DNA of 64,000 nt from Citrus sinensis (lineage: Eukaryota > Streptophyta > Magnoliopsida > Sapindales > Rutaceae), in contig NC_068563.1 in assembly GCF_022201045.2 (NCBI RefSeq), positions 28,865,001 through 28,929,000 on the forward strand. The letters run 5' to 3'. Every line of letters begins with the position of its first letter. Position 1 is the first letter of the stretch. Under the pieces are notes generated by a model. The model saw only the letters and a list, made by a program, of their open reading frames with translations, did not search any database and had not been told where the DNA came from. Below, one piece after another: positions 1 through 14,129 of this stretch. The translations under genes were made by a program, and so were the position numbers.

Positions 1-322
1 GGGTAAATTTCTCATTAGTCCCTTGAGTTTGAACTAATTATCTAATTGGTCTCCATAATTAAAAAACAAAAAAAAAAAACTCTCCCACGTCATTACTTCC
101 ATATTTAACTGTTGGATCTAACTCTTCAAGGCTAAAATAATATTTTCATCGTGAATAACTAAAAATTTAAAACAAATCTGACATTCGACGACAAGTAAAG
201 ATTAGAGACTAAGTAAATTTTATCAAAAACAAAGAAATTTGGGCAAATTTTTTTTTTTTAAGCAAAGAGATTGATTGTGTAATTAACAAAGACCCTAAGG
301 ACTAAAGGATCATATATTTATC
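1..322. repeat. Degenerate inverted-repeat element (MITE-like), left edge at window start
   Basis: The first ~50 bases and the reverse complement of about 270-322 share a gapped pattern, best seen in the shared TTAGTCC core followed by an A/T-rich stretch and AAT blocks. This looks like an old pair of terminal inverted repeats around AT-rich filler. The left flank lies outside the window, so a target-site duplication cannot be checked. The match is weak by eye and the boundaries are approximate. Confidence 0.28.
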
Positions 323-3300
323 ATTAAAAAAAAAATCCGCCACGTTTAGTTGTTAGATATATAATTAGAGTGGGTGGCAGATTGTCATATAATACCAGTA
401 AAATATATGTTGGAATAATGAGAACACGGTTTAAGCTAGGGCAATATAGACCCATATAGAAAAATGACATGGCGACCGACTTGAGCTAAGATTTGAAAAG
501 ATTTTTTTTGAATGACTCTCATCAAATTAATTTAGTAGAATAATTCAATACTGAAATACTAAAACTCTGTGAAATTGACTTATCAGGACAACCTGAAAGG
601 TCAGTGCATATATTTTTAGCCCTACCTAGCTGGCTAGCAGAAAATTTTATGCATTTACAAGAGCCATTCCCCTTCCAAGTGCACATCAGAATAGTTTAAT
701 TTTGGATAATTTATAAAATTTAGTCTAGGCGTTACTAAGATTCAGTTTAATTATATAATAATTGTATGAATGCCATCGTAAAGTCTAAATTATCCAGCGC
801 TAGGTGGATGCATGGTGGGCGAAAAGTCACAATCCCTTGATGTACAAAGAGATTAATTTATGAACTTGAAAAATATAATTAAAAGAAAACGTAATGTGGC
901 GAAAGATGTCTAATGGATTGAAATGTCGTAATTCTTGACAAGAAATATATTGCAAGAAATAATTTTGATGTTTAAATTTTGAAAAATAATGAAACAAAGA
1001 TATTTTATAAATGTTGGTTTTTCAGATACAAACACAGAAATAGATGGGATTTTTTACTCTAATAATTAATATCAGAAAATCGAGGGAACTGTTTACTTTA
1101 ATTAATATCCGACATCGATGGACTTGTTTACTTTAATAATCAATATAATTTGTAATGAGTCATTCACAAGGAACATTTCTTCTATGGTCTTAAGTTATGG
1201 ATAATTTACATAAAGACGTAGGGCACCAAAGAGAATGAAGCAGACATCTTTTGCTTATAATAAGCATTTTCTGTGAGCCACTGATTGTTAGAGAATAAAA
1301 TCAATCCCAGAACAATATCACATCTATTCCCCATTACGCACGTATGCCACATCTGTAAAAACTAACCATTAGTTATGATCACTTTAATTGAATATGAACC
1401 TCAAAGCTGTAATGCCCTAGAAGATATGGTTTGTGTAGATATGATGGGTACTCCAAAGGGGAACCCACTGACAATAATAATTCTGATATAATTGGTAACT
1501 TTTTTTTCTGCAAAATTTTTCCAGCGTGATGTCCACAAGGTGAACTGAAACAAAATAGTTTGATTTACATCGTACGTATATATAAATATTATGGGGGTAT
1601 ACGTCTAAAGTTATTAGTACATTGTCAGGTATAATGCCCCCTAGTCTCTGTTGAAACCCTAAAATTTTTAATTTGTTACTTATTAGAAGCTTGAAACCAA
1701 AAAAAAAAAGGAAATTATAACCAAGAATTTAGAGTTTTCAACAAAGGATGTAAGGATTTATCTATAACATGATTGTATTGCAGTCATTCATATGAATAAT
1801 GTGATGTCAATAAGGGAATCCTATGTCTTGATTGACCCTTTATCCATCGATCAAATCAGGCCAAATGTTCAGAAAGAATATGTGTCATTTACTTCGAATT
1901 ATTGGTGCTGCATGAGACCTTTTTTTTCTGCAGATTCATTAAATAATTCATGTGCATGCTACCTTAATCATCTTCCTTCACTCACCACGTGATCTTGTTG
2001 AGTAGGTGTACCCCATAACACTTTCCTCTGAAAATTCTGAATGCTTGCTTCTAAATCATTTAACAACTCATCACATTATTATTCAATTAGTTTACAAGCC
2101 TTATAAACTAGTACCATCACCGACAATTTGTAATTTTAAATAATGATCACTGTTATAATAAAATCAATCTTGATCTGAGATTTAATCCGCCCAAATTAAG
2201 TATTGTTTTACATCACTCATAAATTAATCATATATAAAACCGATTTCTTTTTTCTTTCCCCCTATACTTCGGCTTGATGATCATAACTTGAACTTGAACT
2301 ATTGTCCTCGCTGTCAATGAGGTTATTTAAAAAAGTTATTGGCGTGCATGTACATTAATTACTCTATTGTGATCTCACAGCTACTTGAAAGAAAAGTCTG
2401 ACCACAGTCTTAAAAATAAAATAAAATTAAAAGGCATAAAAGGCTACTTTTTTTTTTTCTTTTAATAATCCTGTATGAGCTTACACAATAAATATTTTAT
2501 AACAATGATTTATAGAAGATTATTTGACTAACAACTGGTTAGTGTATATAAGTAACGTGTTAATTAAAAAAGTGGAACAAAAGCTCGTATATGTATCAGA
2601 GCCTCAATATTTTAAGTGAGTGTTGTAGTCTGTGCATGCCTTGTTTTACTGATCATCTTCTTGTAATGAAAACATGTGCTGAGATTTTGAGAAACTTGTT
2701 TTGCATGTTTCATACAACCGCACTCGTGCTGTAGAAGCCAGACAAAGCCTCTACCTCGGAACTTGAATATGTAATAGAGAATTCAAAATCTAAGCCACCT
2801 TTTAAGATCATCAATTTTTTCGTGTTTTGCTTATAGACATGTGAAAAATATTAGACAAAACTAGAAACCCTTGAAAATTAACTATAAATAGAAAAAAGAA
2901 AATGCCAGTCTTGAGGATATTATCCCAGTTGGGAATAGTTTTTGGACTAATATTATAAGTTGAGATAATTTTCAATTCTTAATTTAATTTTTAAATTGAG
3001 TTAGACTCGTGAATTATATAAGAATGGATTCACATTACTTTTTCACCTGCCAAGGGCCAAGACGGCCGTAGATTTGAAAGTAATTTCATATGTTATGATA
3101 TAAGATTTGTTCTTATATATTGAAATTTAGATAGAAGTATATTTATATAAACAGTTGTGCTACACTTGTCAAAAAATGAGCAGGCAATGTGGCAAACTTG
3201 TGGCTGGCCCTCATGCATTATGTGACAATAAATTATAAAACAAGTAATTAATTGACACACTTTAATCTATAATGAAATCACATCAGGTGGGATGACAATT

Positions 3301-5900
3301 TAAATACAATATATATATATAACAATTTCTAAAAGCGATAAAATCTATAATAATTGATACGGGAGAGTGAATTTAATTTTCTTAAATAAATTTAGAAAAG
3401 AATATAAATGTTTTTAATAGATATTTCTAATCCTGAAAAATATAAAATAAAAACTAAAAAGGGCAAAAAACTTCCAGAAGTTTGAAATCAGACATGTTGG
3501 GACAAATCACCATACCAAATAATGAAATAATGTTTCTTCTCATATTATTTTATTTTATTTTTGCCATAATTCTCAGAAAACAATGTAAAAAATAATGAAG
3601 GCAATTGGAACACAGAGATGGGAATGCATTCCCGAGGACCCAATATTTTACACGTCTCCCTAAGCATATAACTTGTTGACAAGCTACTTAGAGACAAAAG
3701 TGGCCTCCATCAATTTTGACAAACACATGGGATACGATAATTAACAAATGTTGCTTCAAATCAAATAAAACAATCTAGCTTTTATTATTGACCAAAGTCC
3801 GAATTAATGAGAATCGTGTTTAGTTTAGATACAAATGCTAAAAAATTTGGTCGCTCTGTATATACTTTTCTTTAGCTTGGACTTTTCATTTGATGGTTTA
3901 AAGAACCTAATCATTTCACCTTTGGTTGATGCAATTGTATCAATAAACTTTTGGTTTAATGAGAGAACACTTTCTCTCACGACGTGTAGATTGTTATGAG
4001 AGCAAGTGTACGAACTCCCATAAAGTAATCCTAGGGTTTAATTTCTTTATTTAATTATGAAATAATTAAGTAGAGAAATCTTTTTTATTATGAAATGTGG
4101 ATGGAGTAGCAAGATATGATTTACTTTTTTTTTTTACAACCTCCGACATTAATAAAATTAGGGGAAACATGTCTATCTCAAATAATTTACCTTAAATTAC
4201 TTTTTCTTTTGTTCTTTTGGTAGAAATTAAGGAGCAAATAACACTCGAATGGAGATCAATAATTACGACCTTGCTAAATTACATATAATTATAAGCTTCA
4301 ACAATTAAAAAATTATATCTAATAATTCAAAAGTATTTGACAACTAAAATATACTTGACTTGATTGGTAAAATGCTTAGGTTATTGAAAGTTACAATATT
4401 TTGTAACTTAGTTATACCCTTCTATCTTTAATTTGTTGCTTCAGAAACAATTTACGTTAGAGCAAGTCGACGATAAAGGCACAAAATCTGTCAATATTGT
4501 CACCTCACCATATAGCTTTAAATATAGGGGAAGGTTATAGTACCCATCCAAACCACCACCTCCGACACATCATCTGACGATGCTCAAGTTATAGGGTGTG
4601 TATGGTTAATTCATAATTTATAGTCAACTGCTACTCTTTATTATGCATATAAAAACGCGTTGAAGTTTCTGTGCACTCAACTACGTAATTTTAGCTTTAT
4701 ATATATATATAAAAAGCTAGAATTTTTTAATTTATAACACTAGAATTTTTTAAATTTAGACCCTTATCGACATTTTTATGATATAATTCTTTTTTTTTTT
4801 TTCAAGTAATTTCTAATTCATCTATATTTTTTTCGCTGGAGAAACATTTTACACAAAAATTGAAAAATACAGAGTTTTCTTTTCAGATTCCAAAGTCCCA
4901 CCTCGATGAGTTGTGCACTGTCACCGTCACTGTTACAGTGAGATGATAGAAAACTGTCATTCTGACTATTGTAAATATTCTTGAAAGGTACGGGGCAAAG
5001 AAGTAATATCAACTTCCAACCAATTTTACTTTGTTATTGGTCGGACATTGGTTCGTAACTTCAGAGATTATGTTACCTAAAATTAAAGCTTCCTTTTTAT
5101 TCCACTCGTTCAGACAATTGCCGGACGCCAGCTGCAATAACATCTTTTTCCAAAATAAAATTCCAAATCTACCCTCCGTAATCTAACGCTCAAAAATGTC
5201 AAGCTCCGAGTTCCAACGGCCAGGATATACTCAGCGATTCGGAATTGAGATTTGGAAAAAAAATAAATAAATAAAGCATTTGTGTCTAGTAAAATATAAG
5301 ATTAGCAAAACAATTAAGAACTGTACGTGGAAGTAACAACTTGAATCCCTTTTCGGCATTTAGTAGCTTTTTAGAATATGTAAATAATTTTTTTTAAAAG
5401 AAATCATAAATCTAAAACAAATAGCATTTCGATTTTCTATAAATTGATAACAAGAAACACTTCGTTAGACCATTATAATCTACTGAAGATCAACGAAGAG
5501 ACCGACGCATTAAGTGAAATTTAGATCCAACGGTTATCCAAAAGTTTGTAATAAACTTTTTACGAGATTGTAAACTGCAAGTGGTAGTAAACATAAATCG
5601 TCATAAACATGCAAAGTAGCATAAAATCTATTACAAGATCAGCCTCTGTTTTAACAAATTGTCAGAGTTAATCAACTGTTTTTAAACAGTAGCAAAAATA
5701 TCTGATTGCCCCGTGGCTGGAATTAACTGTTAAAAGGGGGATCTAGTCTGCCCGAAAAATATCTGACAGCTGCCCTGAAACACAGGGTAACTGCCCTTTG
5801 ACTGACACGGTCAGGTTTCTCGCTCTTCGGGCAGCTTAAAACTCCAATACACGGAGACTCTATTACCACAATCAAATCAATTGTCTTAATTAAAACGCCA
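323..5900. other. AT-rich intergenic region with no recognisable gene
   Basis: This stretch holds only short chance reading frames and homopolymer runs. None of its small frames (for example near 1792-1992 or 4818-5012) resembles a known protein or has plausible splice partners. The last several hundred bases probably contain the promoter of the ankyrin-RING ligase that starts at 6120. No clear transposon was recognised here. Confidence 0.6.
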
Positions 5901-6119
5901 AGAACGAACTACTTAAATGTGTGACCATTTCTGTTTAAGTAGCCGAAAAAAGTAACCATTTTTGCTTGCAGACAGAGAGAGTTGTCACCAGCACCACCTC
6001 TGGTTTATGGTGGCGCTTCACCAAGAACCTATGGTGAAGTGCGCACCCCTCTGAATCAAAAAAAAAAAAAAAAAGAGAAAGAGAGAGACAGAGTTAAAGA
6101 GAGAGGGAGAGAGAGAGTG

Positions 6120-9016
6120 ATGGGTCAGGGACTGAGTTGTGGAGCGAGTTATGAGCATGCTTTGTTCACCGCTGTGCAGCATGGTGATATCGAGTTTGTT
6201 AATGATTTGTTAGAGAAAGATTCAAGTCTCTTACATCAAACCACTGTTTATGATCGCCACTCTGCTCTTCATATTTCTGCTGCCAATGGCCAGATCGAGG
6301 TTGCTAGCTGCTTTGCCTCTTTTGATGTCATTTCTTTGATTTTTGTGTCTTTTTGGTGAATGGGTTGTTATTATCTTTGCAGATTTTGGAGATTTTGCTG
6401 AACCGATCTGTGAATCCTGATGCGGTGAATCGTTACAAGCAGGTGAGTGGACGGTCACCAACCGACCATTTTAACTTGATGTTTAAGTGCGAATGAATGT
6501 GAAAGTTCTTTTTTTGTCGTTTTGATCTTTTCTAATTGGTGATTTGATTTTGATGACTGTGAATGGTTTAGACTCCGCTTATGCTGGCTGCAATGCATGG
6601 GAAGATCTATTGTGTTAAAAGGCTGCTTGAAGCTGGAGCTAATGTATGTCAAATCAAGTTCTCAATTTCTTTTTTCTGTTTCCTTTATGATTTGTTGTTC
6701 TTGAATTGGACAATTTTATGGCTAATTTGGTAAAACTTTTGGCAGATACTGATGTTTGATTCTCTCAATGGAAGAACTTGCTTGCATTATGCTGCTTACT
6801 ACGGCCACGCCGATTGCGTTCAAGCCATTCTCTCTGCTGCTCAGTCTAGTCCTATTGCCGTTTCTTGGTAGGCTAACAATCGATATCTTTAATAGATTTG
6901 TAAATAAGTTTGGCTTATTAATGGCTGATAATATTGATGTGTTTGGGATTGGGTTTCAGGGGATATGCGAGGTTTGTGAACATTAGAGATGGAAGGGGAG
7001 CGACGCCATTACACTTGGCTGCGCGTCAAAGACGGCCCGAATGTGTACATATTTTGCTAGATAGTGGTGCTCTTGTTTGTGCTTCAACCGGTGGATATGG
7101 GTAATGATTGTTGTGAACTCTTTTGTTTTTGTTGATTTTTGGTGTTAAATTTGTTTGTAGATTGATAGATTGTTGATTTCAGTTGCCCAGGAAGCACTCC
7201 TCTTCACTTAGCAGCTAGAGGGGGATCTATTGATTGCATCCGCGAGCTGCTGGCATGGGGTGCAGATCGCCTTCATAGAGATGTATCTGGGTAAGATTTA
7301 ATTTCTTTTTTGGTTGATCACATCCATTGATTTTCATTATAATAATTTGCGAAGTCAGTGTTGTAATTGTTTCTTCGTTGATGTCTCACATTAATAGCTT
7401 CAAAACAAGTGCAAAAGGGCACATTTGGATGTCTGGTGAAGTTGCAAAATTTTTGGTGTTGTTTCCTAGTATTTTATTGTAAAACAAAACTATTGAATTT
7501 GATTGAATCCATCAAATAACCCAAAAGTTTTAGAACAGAAGCACTTGTAGGAACTCATTTACAAGTTGATCGTTTATCGTCGTTCGTATCTTTGTGATGC
7601 GTCATGTGCAGCCTGTTCCATGCAATCAATTTTATTCAAAAAGCAGATGCAAGTTGTCTTTTCTCTTGATTTAATTTTCCAAAGATTTGCGGCTAATGGT
7701 TTTGCTATGAAATGGTGATATCTATGTAGGAGGATTCCGTATGCAGTTGCGTTGAAGCACAAACATGGAGCTTGTGCAGCCTTGTTAAATCCTGCATCTG
7801 CAGAGCCTCTTGTCTGGCCATCACCTCTAAAGTTCATCAGTGAGCTTAATCAGGAGGCAAAAGCTCTCTTAGAAAATGCCCTGATGGAGGCAAACAAGGA
7901 GAGAGAGAAGAACATTTTAAAGGGTACTGCATACTCACTTCCATCTCCATCGCATTCTGATGTCGGAGCAGATGACAATATTTCTGAGGTATATTAATTT
8001 CTTAATTATATTAAATATCGATCAAAATTTAAACAAAGAGCAAAACTTTTGAATTACCTGGAAGTGCTGGAAATTTTGAATATGAAATTGGTGAATTTGG
8101 TTGAATTATTCAAACCATATGGAGTGTCTCAATTTTTGAACTGTAAAAGACTTGCTCTGCTGTTTTCAACTCAATTGTTTTCAACTGCATGGAAATGACA
8201 GACTTAGAAATTCAATTCCATACCGTGACTTGCTACATGGGCCACAAGTCTTTTTGCTGAAAGTGTCAATAAAAAAACACTTGTACAATTGCGAGTGACC
8301 TGATACTGTACTGCACTCTGACCAATTGATGAACTGAAAACCTACTTGCTAGCTGATTTGTTTTTGACACGGGTCACAGATTTCCTAGAGGTAGAATTTT
8401 TACGTTCCTTGTGCATATCATAGTTCTGTTGCTGAATCAACTCAGAAATTGTGAGAACTTGTGTATAGACTTCTGTATTTGGCAAATTCACTATAGTACT
8501 TTTTAGGCCTTGTCCTGATTATTCAGTGATTAGTTCTATATTGACAAGCCATATTACTTAAACTATTTATTTGAACATTTTTTGATTTTGGAAACAATGA
8601 GATTGATCTGTTCTCACTCAATGCAGGCTAGTGATACCGAGTTATGCTGCATATGCTTTGAGCAGGTATGTACAATTGAAGTCCAAGATTGTGGCCATCA
8701 GATGTGTGCACAATGCACACTAGCCCTATGCTGCCACAACAAGCCAAACCCTACAACTGCATGCCTAACACCTCCGGTGTGTCCATTTTGCCGAAGCACC
8801 ATTGCCCATCTAGTTGTTGTGAAAATCGAGAACCAGGAAGATGCTGACCGTGACATTGGTGACATAAGTTCGCCAAAGTTGAGAAAGGCGAGGAAGTCAC
8901 GCAACTTCAGCGAGGGAAGCAGCAGCTTCAAAGGATTATCCACATCATTTAGCAAGATGGGTGGCCGCGGCTCAGGCAGGATTGCTGCCGAAAATGAGTG
9001 GATTGATAAGCGTTGA
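6120..9016 (+). CDS. XBAT31: Ankyrin-repeat RING E3 ubiquitin ligase, XBAT31-like
   Basis: This is an E3 ubiquitin ligase of the XB3/XBAT family. Coding exons are 6120-6299, 6383-6442, 6572-6643, 6746-6867, 6960-7100, 7183-7290, 7730-7988 and 8627-9016. All junctions are GT-AG and in phase, giving 443 aa, close to Arabidopsis XBAT31. Ankyrin repeats fill roughly residues 10-250 (for example TPLMLAAMHG, ATPLHLAARQ, STPLHLAARG). A C3HC4 RING finger follows at about 318-370, starting CCICFEQV and ending CPFCRSTI. The N-terminus MGQGLSC has a glycine at position 2 and a nearby cysteine, consistent with N-myristoylation and acylation. Family members ubiquitinate substrates held by the ankyrin part; XBAT31 is linked to hypocotyl growth and thermomorphogenesis (known from the family, not visible here). 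The frame is open upstream of 6120 but has no ATG, so 6120 is the start. A purine-rich GA tract precedes it in the 5' UTR. Confidence 0.95.
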
Positions 9017-9769
9017 TACTTGGTAGCATTTGGTAATCAAAGATTCCATTTGGTCATTAAGAATCCCCTTATGTGAATTCAGAAGAAGGGATAACAAAGT
9101 CAAGAGTCTCCCTTCTGGAGCTGGTCCCAGTGGGTAAATATAGACATATGGTCCATTTGCGGTGTAGATTTGGGAAATAAGCAAAGGAAGTGAATTGCTG
9201 CAGGTTTGGTTGGTAAGTTTGGTATAATGGTTGCTTGGGGTCTCATATTGTTGTAATCTTTATTATCTTGAGATTGGAAGGAGCCTTTTGGTCATTGCAA
9301 GAGTCTGTTAGATACTTGTATTAGTGAAAAGAAAAAAGGGAAAATTCTTATCTCCTTCAAAATTTTTCAATGGCTGCCTCTTTGAAGTCCAGGATATGAA
9401 CAGGGGTTTTAGTTAATTAGTTATTTAGTTTTGGCCCTACCAGGCATGATCTTTTTTTTAATCAATTATTTATTCGTATGGATTTTTATAATAAGGTACA
9501 GATAAAAAATAGAGGCCTGTACGGTTGTTGGCTCTCATGTGATCATGTCTCCAATTGAGTGATAATATAAAATGTTCAGTACAAATCAGGGTGGGGCATC
9601 TCAGTGGGCCCAGATAAACATGATCTGACAAGATGCTGACACGTGGTATGGATGCTGGTCTTGCGTGTTGTGAGAAAGCCTTGGAAAGCGTAGGCACACC
9701 GAACTTACGTGGGCCATAGACGCCTTTTGATTTTATCTTACGGGCCCTGCTGTTAAAAAAAAAAAAATA

Positions 9770-10186
9770 GGGAAATTATCATTCATATATTCTGTATTTA
9801 TTCTGTTATTAAAAATATTATAATATTTTGAGGGTGTATTAATCATCTACTCTTAGTTGATAAAATGTATCAATCGATCACCAAATCGTTAATTGTCGTT
9901 TGAAAGTTAACGGAGTTACAGTGAATTGATGATTTTATTCTTGAAAATTATTACTTGTATACCCTTAAATTCTCTTTTGATTACTTGTATACCCTTAAAT
10001 TATCACTTGTATCATATGAAAAGATCAAATTATCCTTCTGACGTCATCATACTTAAACGGCAACTAACGGTTTGGTGGTCAGCTGATACATTTTGTCAAT
10101 TTAAGGTGGACGATTGATACACCCTCAAAGTGTTGTAGTATTTTTGATAATGGAATAAACTAATGGTATACAAATGATAATTTCTC
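9770..10186. mobile_element. Non-autonomous DNA transposon with ~130-bp terminal inverted repeats
   Basis: The left arm (about 9770-9900) and the reverse complement of the right arm (about 10057-10186) match at roughly 80% by eye. Both begin G-A/G-GAAATTATCATT and share a TGAGGGTGTAT block and an AAAATGTATCA block. The 417-bp element is flanked by AAAAAATA on both sides (9762-9769 and 10187-10194). The duplication lies in A-rich DNA and so is weak evidence; 8-9 bp would fit a Mutator-like or hAT element. The long arms favour Mutator-like. Inside is a short direct repeat of TTACTTGTATACCCTTAAAT (around 9950-10000). There is no transposase. Confidence 0.7.
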
Positions 10187-11560
10187 AAAAAATAAAGTCT
10201 TCTATTTTGTGTTAGGATAAAAATGCAATTACACTGGAAAGAAAAAGATGAAAGCAAATATCTGTAATTATGAATTTCCCTTATTTTTTCAGAAAATAAT
10301 GATGTAAATTTTTTAATTTTTTTAATTGATTACAATCTATATAGATTACAACATGAAGTCTACTAAAAATCTCTAAGTATATAAACTTTGCAGTATAATT
10401 CGAAGAACTATAGGAACTAACTTAAATATTTATTTCCATAAACATTTAATAAGATGTCTACTCTGATTCACTCTATATGTATATATGCCCTTGCTCAAAC
10501 TTGGAAATGAAGAAGATTTGTTTGTTTCTATTTTTTGTTGTTTACTGTAAGAGCACTTTAGATGATGGTGCATGCGGTATTGCTGATGGGCCACCTAAAA
10601 AGATCTTTTGGTCTTTTCAATCAACCCCACTTCCCTGATCGCTGATGTAGACATTTTATTGAATTCGTTTGATCTGGGCCCCATGATTGTGACGTGGGTC
10701 CAGCAAAGGTCAGAAAATCGACGGTGTAAATTTCAGAAATGTGGATTGGCTGATTGGAGTCAGTCAGAAGAAGGATGGGTTATTGGGTTAGGAATCGTCT
10801 TCACTTGTTTACAATTCAAAGTAAACAATGATCAAATTATGAATTTGTTGACTTAAAACATTATCAAATTTGAGTGCATAACTGTTTGAAAAGTAAAGAG
10901 CTCAATTCATAATCCCAAAATATTTTATGATAAAAGCACGACTCATGAGTTAATCGGGTCTCATTAATTCACCTTAAAATCAACATAATGGAGCTTGACC
11001 AATTCCTTCCTATTAAAATATGCCCTTGGGGAAAATATCTCTCGAGAGTCATTTTCATGTAACCTTCATTAAAATCTTTTAACAGTTCTGCTAATGTGAA
11101 TCCAATGAAAACGGTTGTTGCAAATTCACATGAATCTGCGAGAATAAGTGAGTACCCGTCATGCAGAAAAACCAAACATTAGCCGCCGATCACAAGCTGA
11201 CGAAACCTTTTCAGTAGGTTTGAATCACGAGTTAAAATATCATTATATTAAGTCTGTAATTTTATTAAAAAAAAAAAGAAGCCACTACACAAGCACCGAT
11301 CAACTTTCGATCAACTCATTGTTATTTCTGCAATGCAACTATCACAAGCTGTTCATCATTAATTTGAGTAAATTTATGATATAACTCGACATGTGTAACG
11401 AAAAAAAAAAAAGCAAGCTCCGGAAATGTTATTTTTTGACCATTTATCATGCCACGGTTGTAAAGTAATATGACCCAAGGGGCCAAGCTTTGATTTGTTG
11501 CTCCTAGTAACTGTCATGTTCGTTGGAGATGCACAGATACACTGAGATGCGCACACATAT
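10187..11560. other. Intergenic region between the ligase and the At3g17950-like gene
   Basis: No gene or repeat was recognised. The interval contains AT-rich DNA, an A-run near 11268 and another near 11400. The part from about 11560 towards 11734 is probably the 3' UTR of the minus-strand gene ending at 11735. Confidence 0.5.
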
Positions 11561-11734
11561 TACATACACATATAATATACAACACGGCAAATTGAAGTGA
11601 GAAAATTGAATGGAAAGAACACTATGTGCTTAAGATTCAAAAAATCCACTGGTCTAATAAATAGAAGTTTATTTCTTCCTGGAACATCATATTCAATCAA
11701 AACTATGAGACCAAAAAAATAAATCTGAGCAAAC

Positions 11735-13497
11735 TTAATGGGAGGATTGTCCACACATGCATGAAAACAATGCTGGAATTCCATATCCATTACCAGTTTC
11801 GGGTTCCAATCCTCCATTGTTTCTCCTCTCAGCATCAGAAAATTGCGACGGACTTGATCGTGGGGGAGCAATACGACCATTAATGAAAAGTGAGTTTGAT
11901 TCGAAGCTTGGTTGAGCCATGGCCATTTGATCATCAGGTCCATAAAGGTTAGGACTCTGGCTCCTTCTACATCCATTGTTAGCAGCTCTTCTTTCCACAG
12001 CAAGAAAGTGACCAAGTGATGGAGGATTGTTTCTATTAACATTCGCAGCATCAGTAGTGTCCCTTGGGCATAAAGAAAATAGCCAAGATCTTGATTTGTT
12101 GCCACTCTTTTTCTCCTTCACCGCCACTGCTTCTGCTTTTCTCCCTCTTAATGATCTTTTTGAAAGCTCCAAGATGCTTGAAACACCTATTAGGCTTCCA
12201 AGTGTAATGCTCTTGTCATGAAAGAAAGACCCTGTAGACTGAAATCAATTACAATACTAGTGTTCAGGCCATCGAATTATCTATCCACTGTTTCACAGCA
12301 GGTAGTTTCGTACATTCACATCAAAAATCAGAATAACAGGAAGGGAAAAATCATTTAAGTCACAGTAGCTCCCTTCACACCAATTTCAAAGAAATCTTTT
12401 GTAACCCAAGGAGATGTCAGATTGTTGTGAGAATTATGATTCCAATTGGTGATCTGAATTTCAGAAATTTCTGTATCACGTTATTTTGTTCAATTGGATT
12501 TACATTTCGGAGAAACTGCATATGCAGCATTCGATGAAATACAACAGCTTTCTTTGCTGAATTTATGAACTGTCACACTCCAATTACAAGGTTAATTACC
12601 ACATTGTAGCTTCATGTCTGGTGATCCCGGTGTATACTACATAATCTGTGGATTTTTTGCTGGTGAATCTTTATTTTTACATGAATACTTGAAGAATAAA
12701 CATGCCAAGAATCCGGCAAACAAGAGTGAACACCGGAAGCACACAAGACTTTTCAGGAAACAAATACTACAACCTTAATAGTTTAAATACCTATCGATAT
12801 CAAGACAATAAAAAATGAGTTGGGTGAAAACAATCTCTAACTGCGGATTCCAGAGTCCAGACCAACAGCAACGAGATTTTGGACAAAAAATAATTTGAAC
12901 TCTGAAATCTTTTAATCAAGTTATGTCCTTCTAACAGACACTGGACCCTAATTTCTTCTGGCATCTTCAATTAAAATAATCATGATACCCAGCAAAAATT
13001 AAGAACTACTACCTAAATATTGAATTATGAATGAGAGGCACGAAATTACATTACATTACCCTTAAAAAAAGCACCCAAAGGTTAAATTGAGCAGTAAAAG
13101 AAAATGAGACTAATGACTGGTTAATTTAGCAGAAAGTAAGTACAGTGATAATGAATCAAATGGCTTCCGTTTTTTGAACTGACCTCTGTGTCTAAATCTG
13201 AAGAGGAATCAGTGGAGGAAGTTGGGGAACCAGTGAGCAACGTGTTGAATGAAACTGATCCCAAATTATTATCACCGCCATTGTTTCTAACCAACCCAAC
13301 TCTCGCATTCAGAGGCTGCAAACCCAACGGCCAGCCCTCTTCCTACAATCAAATCACCCCCCAAACGTGATTCAGTAAAAAAAGAATTGTACTGCCAGCA
13401 AAACCAAAAACAAAATGACAAAATCCAGAAGAACCCCAGGTGAAAAAAATCCAAAATTAAAGTGAAAGAGAAGACAAACGAATACCTGTCGAGCCAT
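11735..13497 (-). CDS. Conserved plant protein of unknown function, At3g17950-like
   Basis: Three minus-strand exons join in phase: 13486-13497 (only MARQ), 13184-13342 and 11735-12238, giving 224 aa. The short first exon is supported by a GT donor and an ATG, and it continues into EEGWPLGLQPLNARVGLVRN. The protein has a serine-rich stretch TGSPTSSTDSSSDLDTE at about residues 37-57, then STGSFFHDKSITLGSLIG and a basic region around 80-110 (KRSLRGRKAEAV). The order matches what I remember of Arabidopsis At3g17950. No catalytic domain, signal peptide or clear membrane segment is visible. The function is unknown; the acidic-serine and basic blocks suggest a phosphorylated, disordered protein, which is only inference. 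The second intron (12239-13183) is 945 bp and holds nothing recognised. Confidence 0.85.
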
Positions 13498-14129
13498 ATC
13501 AGCTGCTGCCAAGTACTAGCTGGTATGGATATGGTTGTCTTGATTGATTGATCTTTTGGTTAAAAGAAAGTCCAACGAAGTGACCTCACTCACCTCATGA
13601 AACTAGAAACATATGAAGCAAAATTCTGTCATTTTCCTTTGGGGCTTTAATGCTTTCTACTCTTACAAGCAAACTGCAACTTTGGTCTATCACTGATGAG
13701 TGTAAGCTAGTAACTATTAGTATGCTCTATATAGTAGACGTTACTTTAACAGATAGAGATAGATGGTTTTGGTTCACATGTAGTGCGGTATCAGGACAAG
13801 AGCATTGCTTACATCAGAGAGACACAGTAAAAAACAAGCTGAGGAGGGTCAAAAAGTACAGAGTAATGACTAATGAGTATGAGGTCCTATCATTTGTTTG
13901 CTGAGCTTTCTTTCTTTCCTTTTTCCCTTTTCCCCATCTTTTCATTGGTTTTGTTGACGAGAAAGAAAAAGACAGAATCATTTTGTTGCCCAGAGAGAGA
14001 TAAGAAAATCGAGGCAAAATTCCGAGAGAGGATCAGAAGCTGTCTGCCTAAATTACTGATTTACCCAACTTAGAGGTTCTTGGGGGAAAAAAAAATGAAA
14101 ACAGAAAAATTATGAATGCACATTTTTAA

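Noticed and set aside
5982..6119. In-frame extension upstream of the XBAT31-like start
   Set aside because: The frame is open but has no ATG, and it translates the GA-rich leader. The start at 6120 restores the conserved MGQ N-terminus.
11560..12105. 181-codon minus-strand frame overlapping the At3g17950-like gene
   Set aside because: It lies in another frame of the last exon of that gene. The 11735-12238 frame joins properly to upstream exons and is conserved.
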